From IMG/VR virus record IMGVR_UViG_3300034418_006039, positions 1 through 32,365 of that record: a DNA stretch of 32,365 nucleotides; one strand, written 5' to 3'. Position numbers and translations under genes: made by a program. The notes below the pieces were generated by a model. It worked only from the letters and a program-made list of their open reading frames with translations. It was not told the DNA's origin and ran no database searches. Origin of the DNA: a virus. Positions 22,865 through 31,184 of this stretch are shown here, piece by piece (the stretch's first letter is position 1; the number at the start of each line of letters is the position of its first letter).

Positions 22865-24217
22865 TTATTTCTTGTAGTTGGCTACTGCTGGTGGGACGAC
22901 TAGACCGCCCTGTTTGTACCCCATACCTTCTGCACCAGCAACTCCTTCAGCAGAACCAGCCCCAGCAGAACCAGCGGCTCCCATACCACCCTGACTACTT
23001 TCTGCTTGGGATGTATCACTATCTTTTCCAATATTCTCGGCAGCGCTAGCAAAACCAGAACCGTCATTTGGGTCTGTATCATCATCGTCAGAAAGTTCTC
23101 CGGGTTTTGACTCATCAGCAGGACCCCCCCAGCCTACATCAGTTTGCTCAAATCCAGCATCTTCCATAGACAAGTCAGGCAACCCTAGAGGAACCCCCAT
23201 AGACCTTGCTATTCTGCTAATTAATGCCTTAGAAGTAGGTATACTACTGAGAGCCGTTTTTGCCCCTGCTACTTGACCATGCTTACCAACTAATCCTTTG
23301 TCGTTAGCTTGATTTGATACATGTTCTTTTTGAGCATCAGTCAAATCATGTTTATCTAAATTACCTAGATTAAATCCGTTAACTGCCATGTCTACCGCAG
23401 TTGCCGCAGGGATGTCACCATAATCCATCGTGTCAGGATTGTCATGGTCCCCCATACCTCCCTGATTCTTCATGTTAGCAATGGCAACATCATAGTCCGT
23501 ATTCGTCCCTACCATTTTACCGTCCTCAGTCTCACCGGGACGCAAATCTGCTGCCTTCTTACCCTCAACCTCATCTTCCTTCTCGGGTTGCGTGTTGCGG
23601 CGAACTGTGTAATCATAAAAGTTAGGGTTGATATGTGGGCCGGGATAGCCACCCCAAGCCTGTGGACCAAGCTGATACGGGTAGAACTGATATGGGCCGG
23701 GATTCTGGTAAGGATTGTATCCTTGCGGGTAGGTCACCTGACCCCCATTGGCATAATTGCCCACTTGCGGCCCTGCATGATATGCCTGATTACCTGCTCG
23801 TTGGGCATGTGCCATTTGAGGACCAGCAACAAAACCGCCATTTGCCATAGGTAGTCTTTGGGGTTGACCCTGCTGCGCCATGGGAGCAGGGCGCTGTTGC
23901 ATTTGTGCCATTGGTCCCCGCTGTTGCATTTGCTGCATTTGCGGTGGTTTCGGTTGGCCCTGTTGCATGGGTTTCATCTGTGGAGCAGGGCGTTGCTGTT
24001 GTTGAGGCATCTGAGGAGTTCCCCCAATGCGACCTTGTTGAGCGGCTGTGTTCAAATCCTTTTTACCAGAATCAACAAGCTTGTCAAAAAATTCAGTACC
24101 TTTCCGACGAACTACCTCCGCTGGAATTACATATTCACCGGGAGACAACTTCGCAGGAATGTTGTCTGCTTTATCTTGCGGCATAACGCCGGGGGGTAGT
24201 TTCATGTTGTTCATCAT
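22865..24217 (-). CDS. Gln/Met/Pro-rich virion-associated protein, 450 aa
   Basis: Near the N-terminus is DNIPAKLSPGEYVIPAEVVR with RKGTEFFDKLVDSGKK, a small motif I know from diverse phage proteins that carry a vDxVPAxLSPGEyVi signature. Then come a long low-complexity Gln/Met/Pro-rich stretch (about residues 65-190), an acidic mid part (KEDEVEGKKAADLRPGETED) and a Gly/Ser-rich end with PPAVANYKK. There are no cysteines. Placed between portal side and scaffold, it is probably a minor head or internal protein, but the role is not known. ATG at 24217 forms an ATGA overlap with the previous gene. Confidence 0.7.
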   Translation of the reverse strand: MMNNMKLPPGVMPQDKADNIPAKLSPGEYVIPAEVVRRKGTEFFDKLVDSGKKDLNTAAQQGRIGGTPQMPQQQQRPAPQMKPMQQGQPKPPQMQQMQQRGPMAQMQQRPAPMAQQGQPQRLPMANGGFVAGPQMAHAQRAGNQAYHAGPQVGNYANGGQVTYPQGYNPYQNPGPYQFYPYQLGPQAWGGYPGPHINPNFYDYTVRRNTQPEKEDEVEGKKAADLRPGETEDGKMVGTNTDYDVAIANMKNQGGMGDHDNPDTMDYGDIPAATAVDMAVNGFNLGNLDKHDLTDAQKEHVSNQANDKGLVGKHGQVAGAKTALSSIPTSKALISRIARSMGVPLGLPDLSMEDAGFEQTDVGWGGPADESKPGELSDDDDTDPNDGSGFASAAENIGKDSDTSQAESSQGGMGAAGSAGAGSAEGVAGAEGMGYKQGGLVVPPAVANYKK

Positions 24218-24450
24218 TCGCCTCGTTTGTATTCGGCTTCCCAAACACTGGGGTCACGCGAGATTTCGCGACGGAGCCGTTCCAGTGCTGTAATTCCTCC
24301 GTTAATCATGTGTAGTCTGTCAACAGTACAAGACTCAGCTAATTCTTTTGTGTAACTACGAATGCAGTTGTTGACAATGGTCTCAATGTGTGCTACTGTG
24401 CGCCTGTCTTTTGATACTTCGTGGTAAGCTTGTGCTACGTCTTTTATCAT
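24214..24450 (-). CDS. Small helical protein after the portal, 78 aa
   Basis: A hydrophilic all-helical protein (AYHEVSKDRRTVAHIETIVN, then DRLHMINGGITALERLRREI). Both ends are ATGA-type overlaps, with the portal gene before and the next gene after, so it should be translated by coupling. There are two cysteines (near residues 29 and 41), no membrane segment and no family I recognise. A minor head-assembly role is possible from its place. Confidence 0.7.
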   Translation of the reverse strand: MIKDVAQAYHEVSKDRRTVAHIETIVNNCIRSYTKELAESCTVDRLHMINGGITALERLRREISRDPSVWEAEYKRGE

Positions 24451-26564
24451 TGTGGTGTGGCTCCTTGCGGCGGTTGCGGTCCTTGCTGTTGTGGGTTACC
24501 AGTGAATCCCGGCATTCCCGGCTGTTGTGGCATGCCTACTCCCGGTACACCACCTCCACCACCTTGTGTGTCAGTAGGGCTAGTTCCCGGCGCTTGGGGT
24601 CCTCCAGCACCTTGCTGGCCTTGGCCTGACATTTGCATGATGTAGGCTTGCAGCATGGTTTCTTCTGCGTCGTTCAACATTTTGTCAGGGTCAAGGTCCA
24701 TGCTTTTGGCAATTTCTCGAAGCAAGTAAGGCCAGCGTACATGCGGAGCCATAACAGGATTAGCTGCCTGTTGCATAAACATTGCCAGACGCTGGCTGCG
24801 GATTTCATTGGTCAGCAGGGCATCCGTGCCTCGTGCAGCAACAACGACATCACCAACAGCCTCTTCGTCATATTCAAACATCATGTTGTATTCAAACAAA
24901 GCACTGGCAAGGTTTTCCAGAGTGTTGTCGTAGCTCTTAATAATTGTCTTGATGTTTGTGGATGCGGCTCCCATCAACATGCTGATACCAGAGGCAGTAC
25001 GCCCGACACCTGTTACCCCTGTCTGTCCATGAGCAAAGCTGGGGAAGCCTGTGCTTTCGTCTGCAAGCTGACGCATCTTATCAAACATCAACATGTTCTC
25101 TTGCGTGGTGTTGTTCCACTTGATGGCAGTGATGGCTTGTCCAACAGCCCCTGACTGACGGCGGAATACTTTTCCCGGCTCCAGAGTCAAATCCTGCCCC
25201 GGTACAAGCGCGTCCTCATCAATTTCCACAACAATGTCGCCAGATTTGTTGGCATTGTCTACTGCCATGCGAGCAAAGCCGTTCATGAGGAGTTGAGTAT
25301 CTGCCATGTTTTCAGCAAGACCAACACCGTAGAAGTTGTTAGGATTGTACTCATAGCGGAATACATGGAACGGTACTCGTTGTGGGCGATACGGGTTGAA
25401 TGCGAACTTCAATACCTCACCGTTACAAATCCAAATGCTGACAGCAAACTCATCGTCATCCTCATACTCTTCTGGAATGTTAACATCTGCGAAAACATCC
25501 ATATCATCCTCAAGAGTGTCTCGACCAATCAGTCCCCAATACTCGTACACAGCGTACCGTTCATTACTGGCCTCTACATCATCATCCTGAATGGAGTTAT
25601 CCCACCACTCTTCGCTGTAATCTGGTCCTGCGGAGATGGCATCATCAATTGCATTCGAGCGAAATGATACGCGCTTTTTCAAAGAACGAAGGTTACTTGC
25701 CGACATTCTGCGACGAATGACACAATATTCCATGTCAAAATCACCATATGCCTCTGGATCAGCATAAAAGTCCCAAATGCGAACATGTTCAAAGGAAGGA
25801 ACCATTTTCTTTTTAGGAGCATACACTGCCTTGCCGCCTTCCTCTTCTGGGGCGTCCCAGTAAGGATATTCTTTCTCGACAGCATATGGCCCCTTCATGA
25901 CCCCCGTACCATACAACACAGAATCAAACAAAGCCCTCTTCAAAGATTCATGGGCTTTACCTTCTGTGAACTGATCCTGCATTTTCTTGTCCATGCGGCG
26001 GGCTGCTTCTTCAGCAGGGAAGAAGTTCAATGCGGAGGGAGTGTTACCTGTTCCCTCTTTCACTTGCCCCATGATACCCTTGAACATATCCTTAATGGCC
26101 CCCAGATTTATGGTCGCACCGGGGGCAGGGTCTTTACCATCACCGGGGAATCCATATGGGCTTTGTGGCGCGTCTGTGTCTTGTTTAGGGGCCTTTGGGT
26201 CTACATGTACAGACTCCTCTACACCCTCTGGAACAGGTGTCGGTTTCACCATGATAGGGAACTTGTTACCATTGTTAGGGAACATGATCTCATGAATAAT
26301 GCCATAAGCAGCAAGAGTTTTGGTTTTGGTGATCTTCAAAAAGAAGTCACTCTCCTCAACAGCCCTATACTGGGTGTTTGGGGTGTTCTCACCACGATAA
26401 TTTACATAGGCCTCAAGCCAGCGCTCTTCCATTTCACGGCGGGTCTCTTTGGCACGATTAAATCGCCCCATGACAAAAGACTCAACACCAGCAAGGTCTG
26501 TTTCAAACTCCCCACTGTCCTTGTCGTCTAAGGCTTCAGTTTCAAATCCTGTCTCTTCGTTCAT
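24447..26564 (-). CDS. Portal protein (head-to-tail connector), 705 aa
   Basis: The portal forms the dodecameric ring at one capsid vertex through which DNA enters and leaves. The helical N-terminal part (MGRFNRAKETRREMEERWLE), the wing region with DSVLYGTGVMKGPYAVEK and RIWDFYADPEAYGDF, then YEYWGLIGRDTLEDD, the PYRPQRVPFHVFRYEYNPNN stretch and LMNGFARMAVDNANKS agree with podovirus-type portals. The C-terminal about 75 residues are Gln/Gly/Pro-rich and likely disordered. Size and place right after terL fit. It overlaps the following gene by 4 bases (ATGA). Confidence 0.9.
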   Translation of the reverse strand: MNEETGFETEALDDKDSGEFETDLAGVESFVMGRFNRAKETRREMEERWLEAYVNYRGENTPNTQYRAVEESDFFLKITKTKTLAAYGIIHEIMFPNNGNKFPIMVKPTPVPEGVEESVHVDPKAPKQDTDAPQSPYGFPGDGKDPAPGATINLGAIKDMFKGIMGQVKEGTGNTPSALNFFPAEEAARRMDKKMQDQFTEGKAHESLKRALFDSVLYGTGVMKGPYAVEKEYPYWDAPEEEGGKAVYAPKKKMVPSFEHVRIWDFYADPEAYGDFDMEYCVIRRRMSASNLRSLKKRVSFRSNAIDDAISAGPDYSEEWWDNSIQDDDVEASNERYAVYEYWGLIGRDTLEDDMDVFADVNIPEEYEDDDEFAVSIWICNGEVLKFAFNPYRPQRVPFHVFRYEYNPNNFYGVGLAENMADTQLLMNGFARMAVDNANKSGDIVVEIDEDALVPGQDLTLEPGKVFRRQSGAVGQAITAIKWNNTTQENMLMFDKMRQLADESTGFPSFAHGQTGVTGVGRTASGISMLMGAASTNIKTIIKSYDNTLENLASALFEYNMMFEYDEEAVGDVVVAARGTDALLTNEIRSQRLAMFMQQAANPVMAPHVRWPYLLREIAKSMDLDPDKMLNDAEETMLQAYIMQMSGQGQQGAGGPQAPGTSPTDTQGGGGGVPGVGMPQQPGMPGFTGNPQQQGPQPPQGATPQ

Positions 26565-26573
26565 GGTATTCCC

Positions 26574-28190
26574 TTAATAAAAGTAGCGACCAGCGCCAGA
26601 GCGTCTTTCATTACGCATTTGAGTGATGTTATCACCAAAGTCGAAAACTGATTTACTGCGTGGGCGAGACATAATCCCGTATCTAACAGCATCATAAACG
26701 TGATCGTGTTCGTACTTTGTGTCAACATCCTCGTTATTATTCTTATCCAACGGGATGACAGGCAGGTATGAAATTGTATTCACACATGTGTCAAATATCA
26801 ACAGCTTTGGCTCATCAAGAATAGGATCATCTGCTAACATTTGGTGTATCATGTTCTTCCCGGCTACTCGACTGCCTTTACTGCGGTCAGAGGGCTTCCA
26901 ACGACAACCAAGCTTAATCATGGTTTCGGCAATACTTTGCCCCACATCCCCTCGTTTTGCCCAACAAGAACTATCCAGAACCCCATATGACGGTTGCCAT
27001 TTCTTGTCGCGCTCATTCACCATATGGGCAAGTTCTACAGCGTTGACTTCCTTGACATATAGTTCGTCAACAATTATGATTTGACCACTAGGCATAACTG
27101 CCAACCAAACCACAGCAGAGTAACTACTGTAACCATAATCACAAGCTCTAAAGGTTTTGACACCTGACGGCAATTCAAAAGGCTCAATGACATGCTTCAC
27201 CCTGCTGAACTCTTTGAAAGCAGCCCCTTCAGCAACATCCCAACTTCCGTACAACAAAGCCTTACGTTTGTCTTCTGGAAGGGCCAACAGACTTTCAAGA
27301 TACCCACTGGTTGCCAGATAGGGGTTGTCAGAAAGCTTGCTAGGGATGAAGCGGCGCTTAAACAGTGGCTGTCCTGTTTCAGGATTAAGCAATGTTTCAC
27401 CTGTCTGAATATCCGTAGCATCAAAGGCTTTACCCCATGGGGCAGGATCAATAAACATCTTCTTGACCCAAGAATGTCCCGGCCCACCGGGGTTGGTTGT
27501 TGCTCTCATGTATGGAGTAATGTTTGGGTTGGTTGTCCGTAAACGAGAGCGCAGGAAATCCCATGCATAAGGAGTAGGCCAATACGTCAACTCATCAAAA
27601 GCAATGTAACTAAATGCCTGACCATGGTATCGACCAACATCATCATCGCGGTCCAGATAGGTCATCCATATTCTTGCACCAGAACTAAATGTCCATTCAC
27701 TATTCTTTTCAGACCATCTAGCACCGGGGTCAATCTTGGGGTACATCTCCTTGGATTTCTGCTTCAGTTCGCGCAATTCGTCGTTTGTGCGGCGCAGGAT
27801 CAAAGCAACATAATCCGAATAAATAACCCCCCGCATACAGTCTGCCAACAGTGCATAGCTCTTTCCGCCCCCTGCTGCACCACCAAAGAGTACTTCCTTC
27901 TCAGGAGCAGCCAGAAACAAGGTTTGGGGACCGGGGTTAGGGCGGAAGACAACATTGTCCTCATCATCCCTAGCAATGTTGTTCTTGTGATCCTCAAGAA
28001 GCTGTTCCTTGATATCCTGTTCTTCCTGTTTGGCTTTCTCCTCCTGAATAGCCTGTTTCAGCAACTCTTTCTTACTGGGCTTCAACATCAGTTTGCCACG
28101 AGGACTGCGTGTTCCTCTTTTTGAGGAAACTCCCCTACTCCACGATTTGGCACTGCTTCTACGATTTTTATCTGTAGGGTATTCAGCCAC
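26574..28190 (-). CDS. terL: Terminase large subunit (packaging ATPase and nuclease), 538 aa
   Basis: This is the motor that drives DNA into the capsid and cuts it. Walker A is GGAAGGGKS (about 103-111, K110), Walker B SYIAFDE (194-200, D199/E200), and the coupling motif is ATTNPGG (230-236). The RuvC/RNase H-like nuclease has acidic residues at D351 (RACDYG), D406 (GVLDSS) and D496/D500 (DHVYDAV). The basic N-terminal region (residues 1-45) is longer than the ATPase needs. The start is GTG at 28190, two bases after the terS stop. Such enzymes occur in headful and defined-end packagers. The packaging type is not decided by this sequence. Confidence 0.95.
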   Translation of the reverse strand: MAEYPTDKNRRSSAKSWSRGVSSKRGTRSPRGKLMLKPSKKELLKQAIQEEKAKQEEQDIKEQLLEDHKNNIARDDEDNVVFRPNPGPQTLFLAAPEKEVLFGGAAGGGKSYALLADCMRGVIYSDYVALILRRTNDELRELKQKSKEMYPKIDPGARWSEKNSEWTFSSGARIWMTYLDRDDDVGRYHGQAFSYIAFDELTYWPTPYAWDFLRSRLRTTNPNITPYMRATTNPGGPGHSWVKKMFIDPAPWGKAFDATDIQTGETLLNPETGQPLFKRRFIPSKLSDNPYLATSGYLESLLALPEDKRKALLYGSWDVAEGAAFKEFSRVKHVIEPFELPSGVKTFRACDYGYSSYSAVVWLAVMPSGQIIIVDELYVKEVNAVELAHMVNERDKKWQPSYGVLDSSCWAKRGDVGQSIAETMIKLGCRWKPSDRSKGSRVAGKNMIHQMLADDPILDEPKLLIFDTCVNTISYLPVIPLDKNNNEDVDTKYEHDHVYDAVRYGIMSRPRSKSVFDFGDNITQMRNERRSGAGRYFY

Positions 28191-28192
28191 TA

Positions 28193-28606
28193 TTACTCTT
28201 CTTCTGTTTGGGGTGCGTCTTTAGGAGGTAAAAACATCAAACCGGGACTTACCTCAACTGCCATCTTCTCTACTTTTGTGACACCAACGCCACGGTCCAA
28301 AATATTGCCAGCAGCAGCCATTCTGTCACGAGCGGAGCCATCACTACCGGGGACACCGCGCATGATGTCTATCATCGTCTGAGCGGCCTCTGGACCTCCT
28401 TCTACCAACAGGTCTTTGGTCATCTCCGTGATTTCATCTTTCAGGCTGCGAGCAATCTTCATTACATGATTGCTTTTTTCGTTGATGGAATAGCCCGCGC
28501 GAATAGCTGCTTCGCGGTACTTATTGGAAACAGACGGTTCATTCTGAAGGATGTCGTACAAATGCTCCAAGAAAGATTGCTGTCTTTCAGTCAATTGTCT
28601 AGGCAC
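28193..28606 (-). CDS. terS: Terminase small subunit, 137 aa
   Basis: The small subunit recognises phage DNA and loads the motor. The protein has an N-terminal helix-turn-helix-like stretch (LTERQQSFLEHLYDIL and REAAIRAGYSINEKSNHVMK), a helical centre for oligomerisation and a C-terminal tail (EVSPGLMFLPPKDAPQTEEE) that likely contacts TerL. A longer frame starts at 28705, but it would overlap the upstream basic protein by 107 bases. GTG at 28606 has a strong GGGAGG seven bases before it and was chosen. The stop is two bases before terL. Confidence 0.85.
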   Translation of the reverse strand: MPRQLTERQQSFLEHLYDILQNEPSVSNKYREAAIRAGYSINEKSNHVMKIARSLKDEITEMTKDLLVEGGPEAAQTMIDIMRGVPGSDGSARDRMAAAGNILDRGVGVTKVEKMAVEVSPGLMFLPPKDAPQTEEE

Positions 28607-28910
28607 GTTTTGTCCTCCCTTTGTTTGCAGGTTGTTTCTTTCGATTAGCAGTTTTGCTAACAAGGCGAACTCCTTTTGAGTTCTTGCCGTTGAATTTTTT
28701 ATCACCCTTAGTTGTGTGATCCACTTCCATCCCTTCAGGAACCCTTTTCAGGCCTTTTGCCTTCAACAAGGCGCGTTTGTCGCGGGTACGCTGGGTGTTG
28801 GCCTTTTGGTTGCGTTTGCGATAAGCGTTTTCCTTGTCGTAATCCCGTAGTTGACCTTTTGAGTCGCGCTTTTTGCCTACGGTGGTTTTAGGTGCTTTTG
28901 GAACAGCCAT
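28599..28910 (-). CDS. Small basic HNH-like protein, 103 aa
   Basis: A Lys/Arg-rich protein whose C-terminal half has VPEGMEVDHTTKGDKKFNGK and VRLVSKTANRKKQP. This is the pattern D-H...N...N-R seen in HNH-type nuclease cores, although zinc-binding cysteines are absent. It could be a degenerate or minimal HNH nuclease helping DNA packaging. HNH proteins beside terminases are known to work with the terminase in some phages. Its start overlaps the previous stop (TAATG) and it overlaps the small terminase gene by 8 bases, so expression is coupled with the packaging genes. Confidence 0.65.
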   Translation of the reverse strand: MAVPKAPKTTVGKKRDSKGQLRDYDKENAYRKRNQKANTQRTRDKRALLKAKGLKRVPEGMEVDHTTKGDKKFNGKNSKGVRLVSKTANRKKQPANKGRTKRA

Positions 28911-29245
28911 TAGGTGCCATTCCTTTCAATCAAACTATCCAACTTAGATGAAATTTTTTCTGTTTGGCGAATAATGAAATCTTGTCCAGCCTCTAATCTG
29001 GCAATGCTGTTACCCATAGCAGTAACCTTACCTTCGAGTTCACCGACTCTATCCCAAACGCGAACACGTTGTTCAATCTGAAATGTCCTGTTTTCAGCAA
29101 CTACATTTCTAAGGGCTTCAAGCGCCTTCGTGTTGCTTTCCACACCTTCCTGTAATTGGGTGTAACTAACAACTACCCCAACAACAACAAGCACAGCAGT
29201 AAGAATGTTACCTAAACTAACTCTAGGCTCAATTTGTACAGGCAT
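28910..29245 (-). CDS. Single-span membrane protein with coiled coil, 111 aa
   Basis: One N-terminal membrane span (NILTAVLVVVGVVVSYTQL, about residues 13-31) is followed by a long helix with heptad character (VAENRTFQIEQRVRVWDRVG, then ELEGKVTAMGNSIARLEAGQ) ending at RNGT. ATG at 29245 was chosen (after the upstream TAA with two bases between and GGGGTGGAAG before). The longer frame overlaps the upstream gene. Architecture resembles the neighbouring gene at 29248, so they may be a related pair. It could be an envelope-associated or spanin-like protein, which is inference. Confidence 0.75.
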   Translation of the reverse strand: MPVQIEPRVSLGNILTAVLVVVGVVVSYTQLQEGVESNTKALEALRNVVAENRTFQIEQRVRVWDRVGELEGKVTAMGNSIARLEAGQDFIIRQTEKISSKLDSLIERNGT

Positions 29246-29247
29246 TT

Positions 29248-29502
29248 TTATCTTCCACCCCAAAGTTTATTTTCGAGTTGTTGTACTCGACGCTCCAGAG
29301 ACCTTACAGTCTGTTTTAACTCTCCGTACTCTTGAAATGCCTTGGGATCAAGGCGTTTTTCAATAGCTACAATGCGATCATGGTTCTGCTGTAGGCGATA
29401 CTGCCCAACGGAGAAATCCCCAGCAAGAACAACGATTGCCGTGATAATGAACCAATACTGCTTCAGGAATGTTGCAGCACCGCTTTTAACTTCATCAACC
29501 AT
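29248..29502 (-). CDS. Single-span membrane protein with coiled coil, 84 aa
   Basis: A short polar start, one membrane span (about residues 16-34, YWFIITAIVVLAGDFSVGQY) and a C-terminal coiled coil (RIVAIEKRLDPKAFQEYGEL and KQTVRSLERRVQQLENKLWG). ATG at 29502 begins one base after the preceding gene stop. The in-frame extension to 29592 would run inside the other gene and was rejected. The arrangement (span, then helix) mirrors the 28910 gene, 2 bp downstream. Function unknown; possibly part of a two-protein envelope complex. Confidence 0.75.
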   Translation of the reverse strand: MVDEVKSGAATFLKQYWFIITAIVVLAGDFSVGQYRLQQNHDRIVAIEKRLDPKAFQEYGELKQTVRSLERRVQQLENKLWGGR

Positions 29503-29503
29503 G

Positions 29504-29758
29504 CTAGCATTTCCAACGTTTACGGGCGGCTTTTCCTCGTTCACCTGTCCAGCCGCTACTTCGTGCACAGAAACTCTTCTTACGAGCCGCATCTTTCTTT
29601 GTTTTTGGGTTAGGCGCAGGAGCCTTTAATTTGCTCCCCGTCTTTGCGTTGTATTTTGCCCGCCCCTTTGCAGTCAAACCTGCTCCCTTGCTGACGGGAA
29701 GTTTTTCACCTCTGCCGACAGAGAGGTTTGGTCCCTTTTTACGTTTAGTTGTTGCCAC
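29504..29758 (-). CDS. DUF6321-like small basic phage protein, 84 aa
   Basis: The protein has the pattern I know from a widespread small phage family: GPNLSVGRGEKLPVSKGAGL, TAKGRAKYNAKTGSKLKAPA, then ARKKSFCARSSGWTGERGKA and a terminal RKRWKC. It is strongly basic and probably binds nucleic acid. Its function is not known. The start is not fixed: GTG at 29758 has GGGGAG seven bases upstream and fits the short family N-terminus, while ATG at 29773 would add five residues and overlap the previous gene by 29 bases instead of 14. Confidence 0.8.
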   Translation of the reverse strand: MATTKRKKGPNLSVGRGEKLPVSKGAGLTAKGRAKYNAKTGSKLKAPAPNPKTKKDAARKKSFCARSSGWTGERGKAARKRWKC

Positions 29759-29906
29759 AGACACACTCCCCATTTACACATTTGCATACGGGCTTATTGC
29801 GGTTTGGGTCCATAGCCTCAAGACGATTCAACTTGCGCTGCATTTCTTGCAATTCACGACGCATACGGTTGATTTCCTCTTGAATGATATCTTTATTTTG
29901 CGTCAT
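29745..29906 (-). CDS. Small coiled-coil protein with Cys-rich tail, 53 aa
   Basis: A helix of about 30 residues (DIIQEEINRMRRELQEMQRK, then LNRLEA) with regular heptads is followed by NKPVCKCVNGECVCGNN. That is four cysteines in a CxC...CxC arrangement, suitable for binding a metal. The start is ATG at 29906 behind AAGGAAG, inside the end of the zinc-ribbon gene (14-base overlap). A longer frame from a GTG at 29933 is less likely because no binding site precedes it. Function unknown. Confidence 0.65.
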   Translation of the reverse strand: MTQNKDIIQEEINRMRRELQEMQRKLNRLEAMDPNRNKPVCKCVNGECVCGNN

Positions 29907-30054
29907 GGGGAGCTTCCTTCCATTGGTAACCACAATTGTTGCACTTACGCAACATGGACTCAGAAGTAAGAATCTTCTTGTATTCTACACTCACTGTAGA
30001 AGAAGAACACTTTGGACATTTACCTTGGGCATTGTACTTTTCTAATTTCGCCAT
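29893..30054 (-). CDS. Zinc-ribbon protein, 53 aa
   Basis: A short gene starting MAKLEKYNAQGKCPKC and ending CNNCGYQWKEAPHDAK. Cysteines C13-x2-C16 and C38-x2-C41 form a classic zinc ribbon, and the aromatic CGYQW follows the second pair as in transcription-factor and replication-type ribbons. It begins nine bases after the preceding gene with TAAGG as a weak site, and its 3' end overlaps the coiled-coil gene. It may bind nucleic acid or a protein partner. It is short enough to be missed by size-limited gene calling. Confidence 0.75.
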   Translation of the reverse strand: MAKLEKYNAQGKCPKCSSSTVSVEYKKILTSESMLRKCNNCGYQWKEAPHDAK

Positions 30055-30063
30055 AATAAAACC

Positions 30064-30543
30064 TTACTGTCCTAGAACAAAGGACTCATAACTAGCGCCT
30101 GTAGGTAACTTTACATAACCTAGAGTGGCAGAACAATCCGTAGCACCAGTAACGACCATATCCAAACGAGCGTTAACCCATCCCCGAAACTTACCAACAA
30201 CAGGGAGAACAATGTTGGCAGGTGCATCGTTACAAAACACCTTAAAAACTGTAATAGAATTTGTACCGTCAGTAAATTGAATTTCTACTGAACCTCCTGT
30301 TCGTTTTTCAGTGTTTAACACAAGGTCGGTAATCTGTATGCACCCACCTGATATAGGGGTAGTAACTGTTGTTGTCCCTGCGCTACTACGTTGCACGTTT
30401 GTGTAGGTTCCGTGGGTTTGCATAGCATTTGTGCTAACAAGAAATACCTCATTTCCGCTGATAGTTTCTGTCTCTCTCCACAATTCTTCAAAATGGAGAG
30501 CCTGATGATTCTTTGAATCAACTAAAACAGCATTTACTGTCAT
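30064..30543 (-). CDS. Beta-sandwich virion-type protein, 159 aa
   Basis: The C-terminal half has the jelly-roll type strands GGCIQITDLVLNTEKRTGGS, VEIQFTDGTNSITVFKVFCN and VVGKFRGWVNARLDMVVTG. This is a pattern I associate with small phage head-decoration or fibre-tip proteins. The N-terminal half has VDSKNHQALHFEELWRETET. The protein is the third in a row of beta-rich genes (30064, 30546, 31185), each with few or no cysteines. It likely attaches to the virion, although its place upstream of terminase makes that an inference. Confidence 0.6.
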   Translation of the reverse strand: MTVNAVLVDSKNHQALHFEELWRETETISGNEVFLVSTNAMQTHGTYTNVQRSSAGTTTVTTPISGGCIQITDLVLNTEKRTGGSVEIQFTDGTNSITVFKVFCNDAPANIVLPVVGKFRGWVNARLDMVVTGATDCSATLGYVKLPTGASYESFVLGQ

Positions 30544-30545
30544 GT

Positions 30546-31169
30546 CTAACCTTCACCAAATTCCGCTAGATTCAACACAACAGCATTCACACTAACCCCA
30601 ATCGTTTCCCCGTTTGTAGCGTTACCTCCACCAACACCTACGGTAGACCACCCGAGCAACCATGTGGTATCAGGGGTGATGATATTTGTTGCGCGCATAT
30701 TGCGTTGCTGGCTGGCGTTGCTGCCAAGATAGAACGCGTGGGATTGTTGTCCACCTGTGTAGGTCATATCAGAGGAACCATCACTGACAACAAACGTAGC
30801 AGACAAAGCGTCAGGTTTACCAAAGTTTTTCTGAATAATACCATCAGATGTGGAAGAAGTTTTGTCTGTGCCGTTGCTGACAGATGCAGGTTGCTTTACT
30901 TGTAAGATTTTGACGGGGGTTGTGAGGGTGTGTGCGTCAAAGTAAATTATGGTAATAAGGATGCTGTCTGTGTTGGAAGTGTTCTTGATGTACAACAAAC
31001 CGCCAGAAGAGGCTGCTGCTAGGTGGCATTCTGCATGAAAGATGTAACTGTTTCCTCGGATGGATTCAATTGCCTCTTCTGCAAAAGACTCAGAGCGTAC
31101 AGAAAGTTGGTTGTAATTTGTTACTCGTGCTAGAGTACCATCCGTGTTGTTCTTGATGTTAAATTCCAT
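30546..31169 (-). CDS. Beta-rich virion-type protein, paralogue of the 31185 gene, 207 aa
   Basis: Strand-rich with RVTNYNQLSVRSES near the N-terminus (residues 15-28) and the end ETIGVSVNAVVLNLAEFGEG. The N-terminal segment aligns with KVLGDNQLSVISES in the next gene, and both proteins have further equivalent regions (NTSNTDSILITIIYF against IPASNTKLFITNYIF). The two genes are therefore diverged duplicates. They are arranged head to tail, and 15 bp separate them. Candidates are capsid fibres or decoration proteins. Function is inferred only. Confidence 0.7.
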   Translation of the reverse strand: MEFNIKNNTDGTLARVTNYNQLSVRSESFAEEAIESIRGNSYIFHAECHLAAASSGGLLYIKNTSNTDSILITIIYFDAHTLTTPVKILQVKQPASVSNGTDKTSSTSDGIIQKNFGKPDALSATFVVSDGSSDMTYTGGQQSHAFYLGSNASQQRNMRATNIITPDTTWLLGWSTVGVGGGNATNGETIGVSVNAVVLNLAEFGEG

Positions 31170-31184
31170 GATAACAGTACCCCC

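Noticed and set aside
25785-26531. Plus-strand open frame of 248 codons
   Set aside because: Antisense shadow of the portal gene with no supporting signal.
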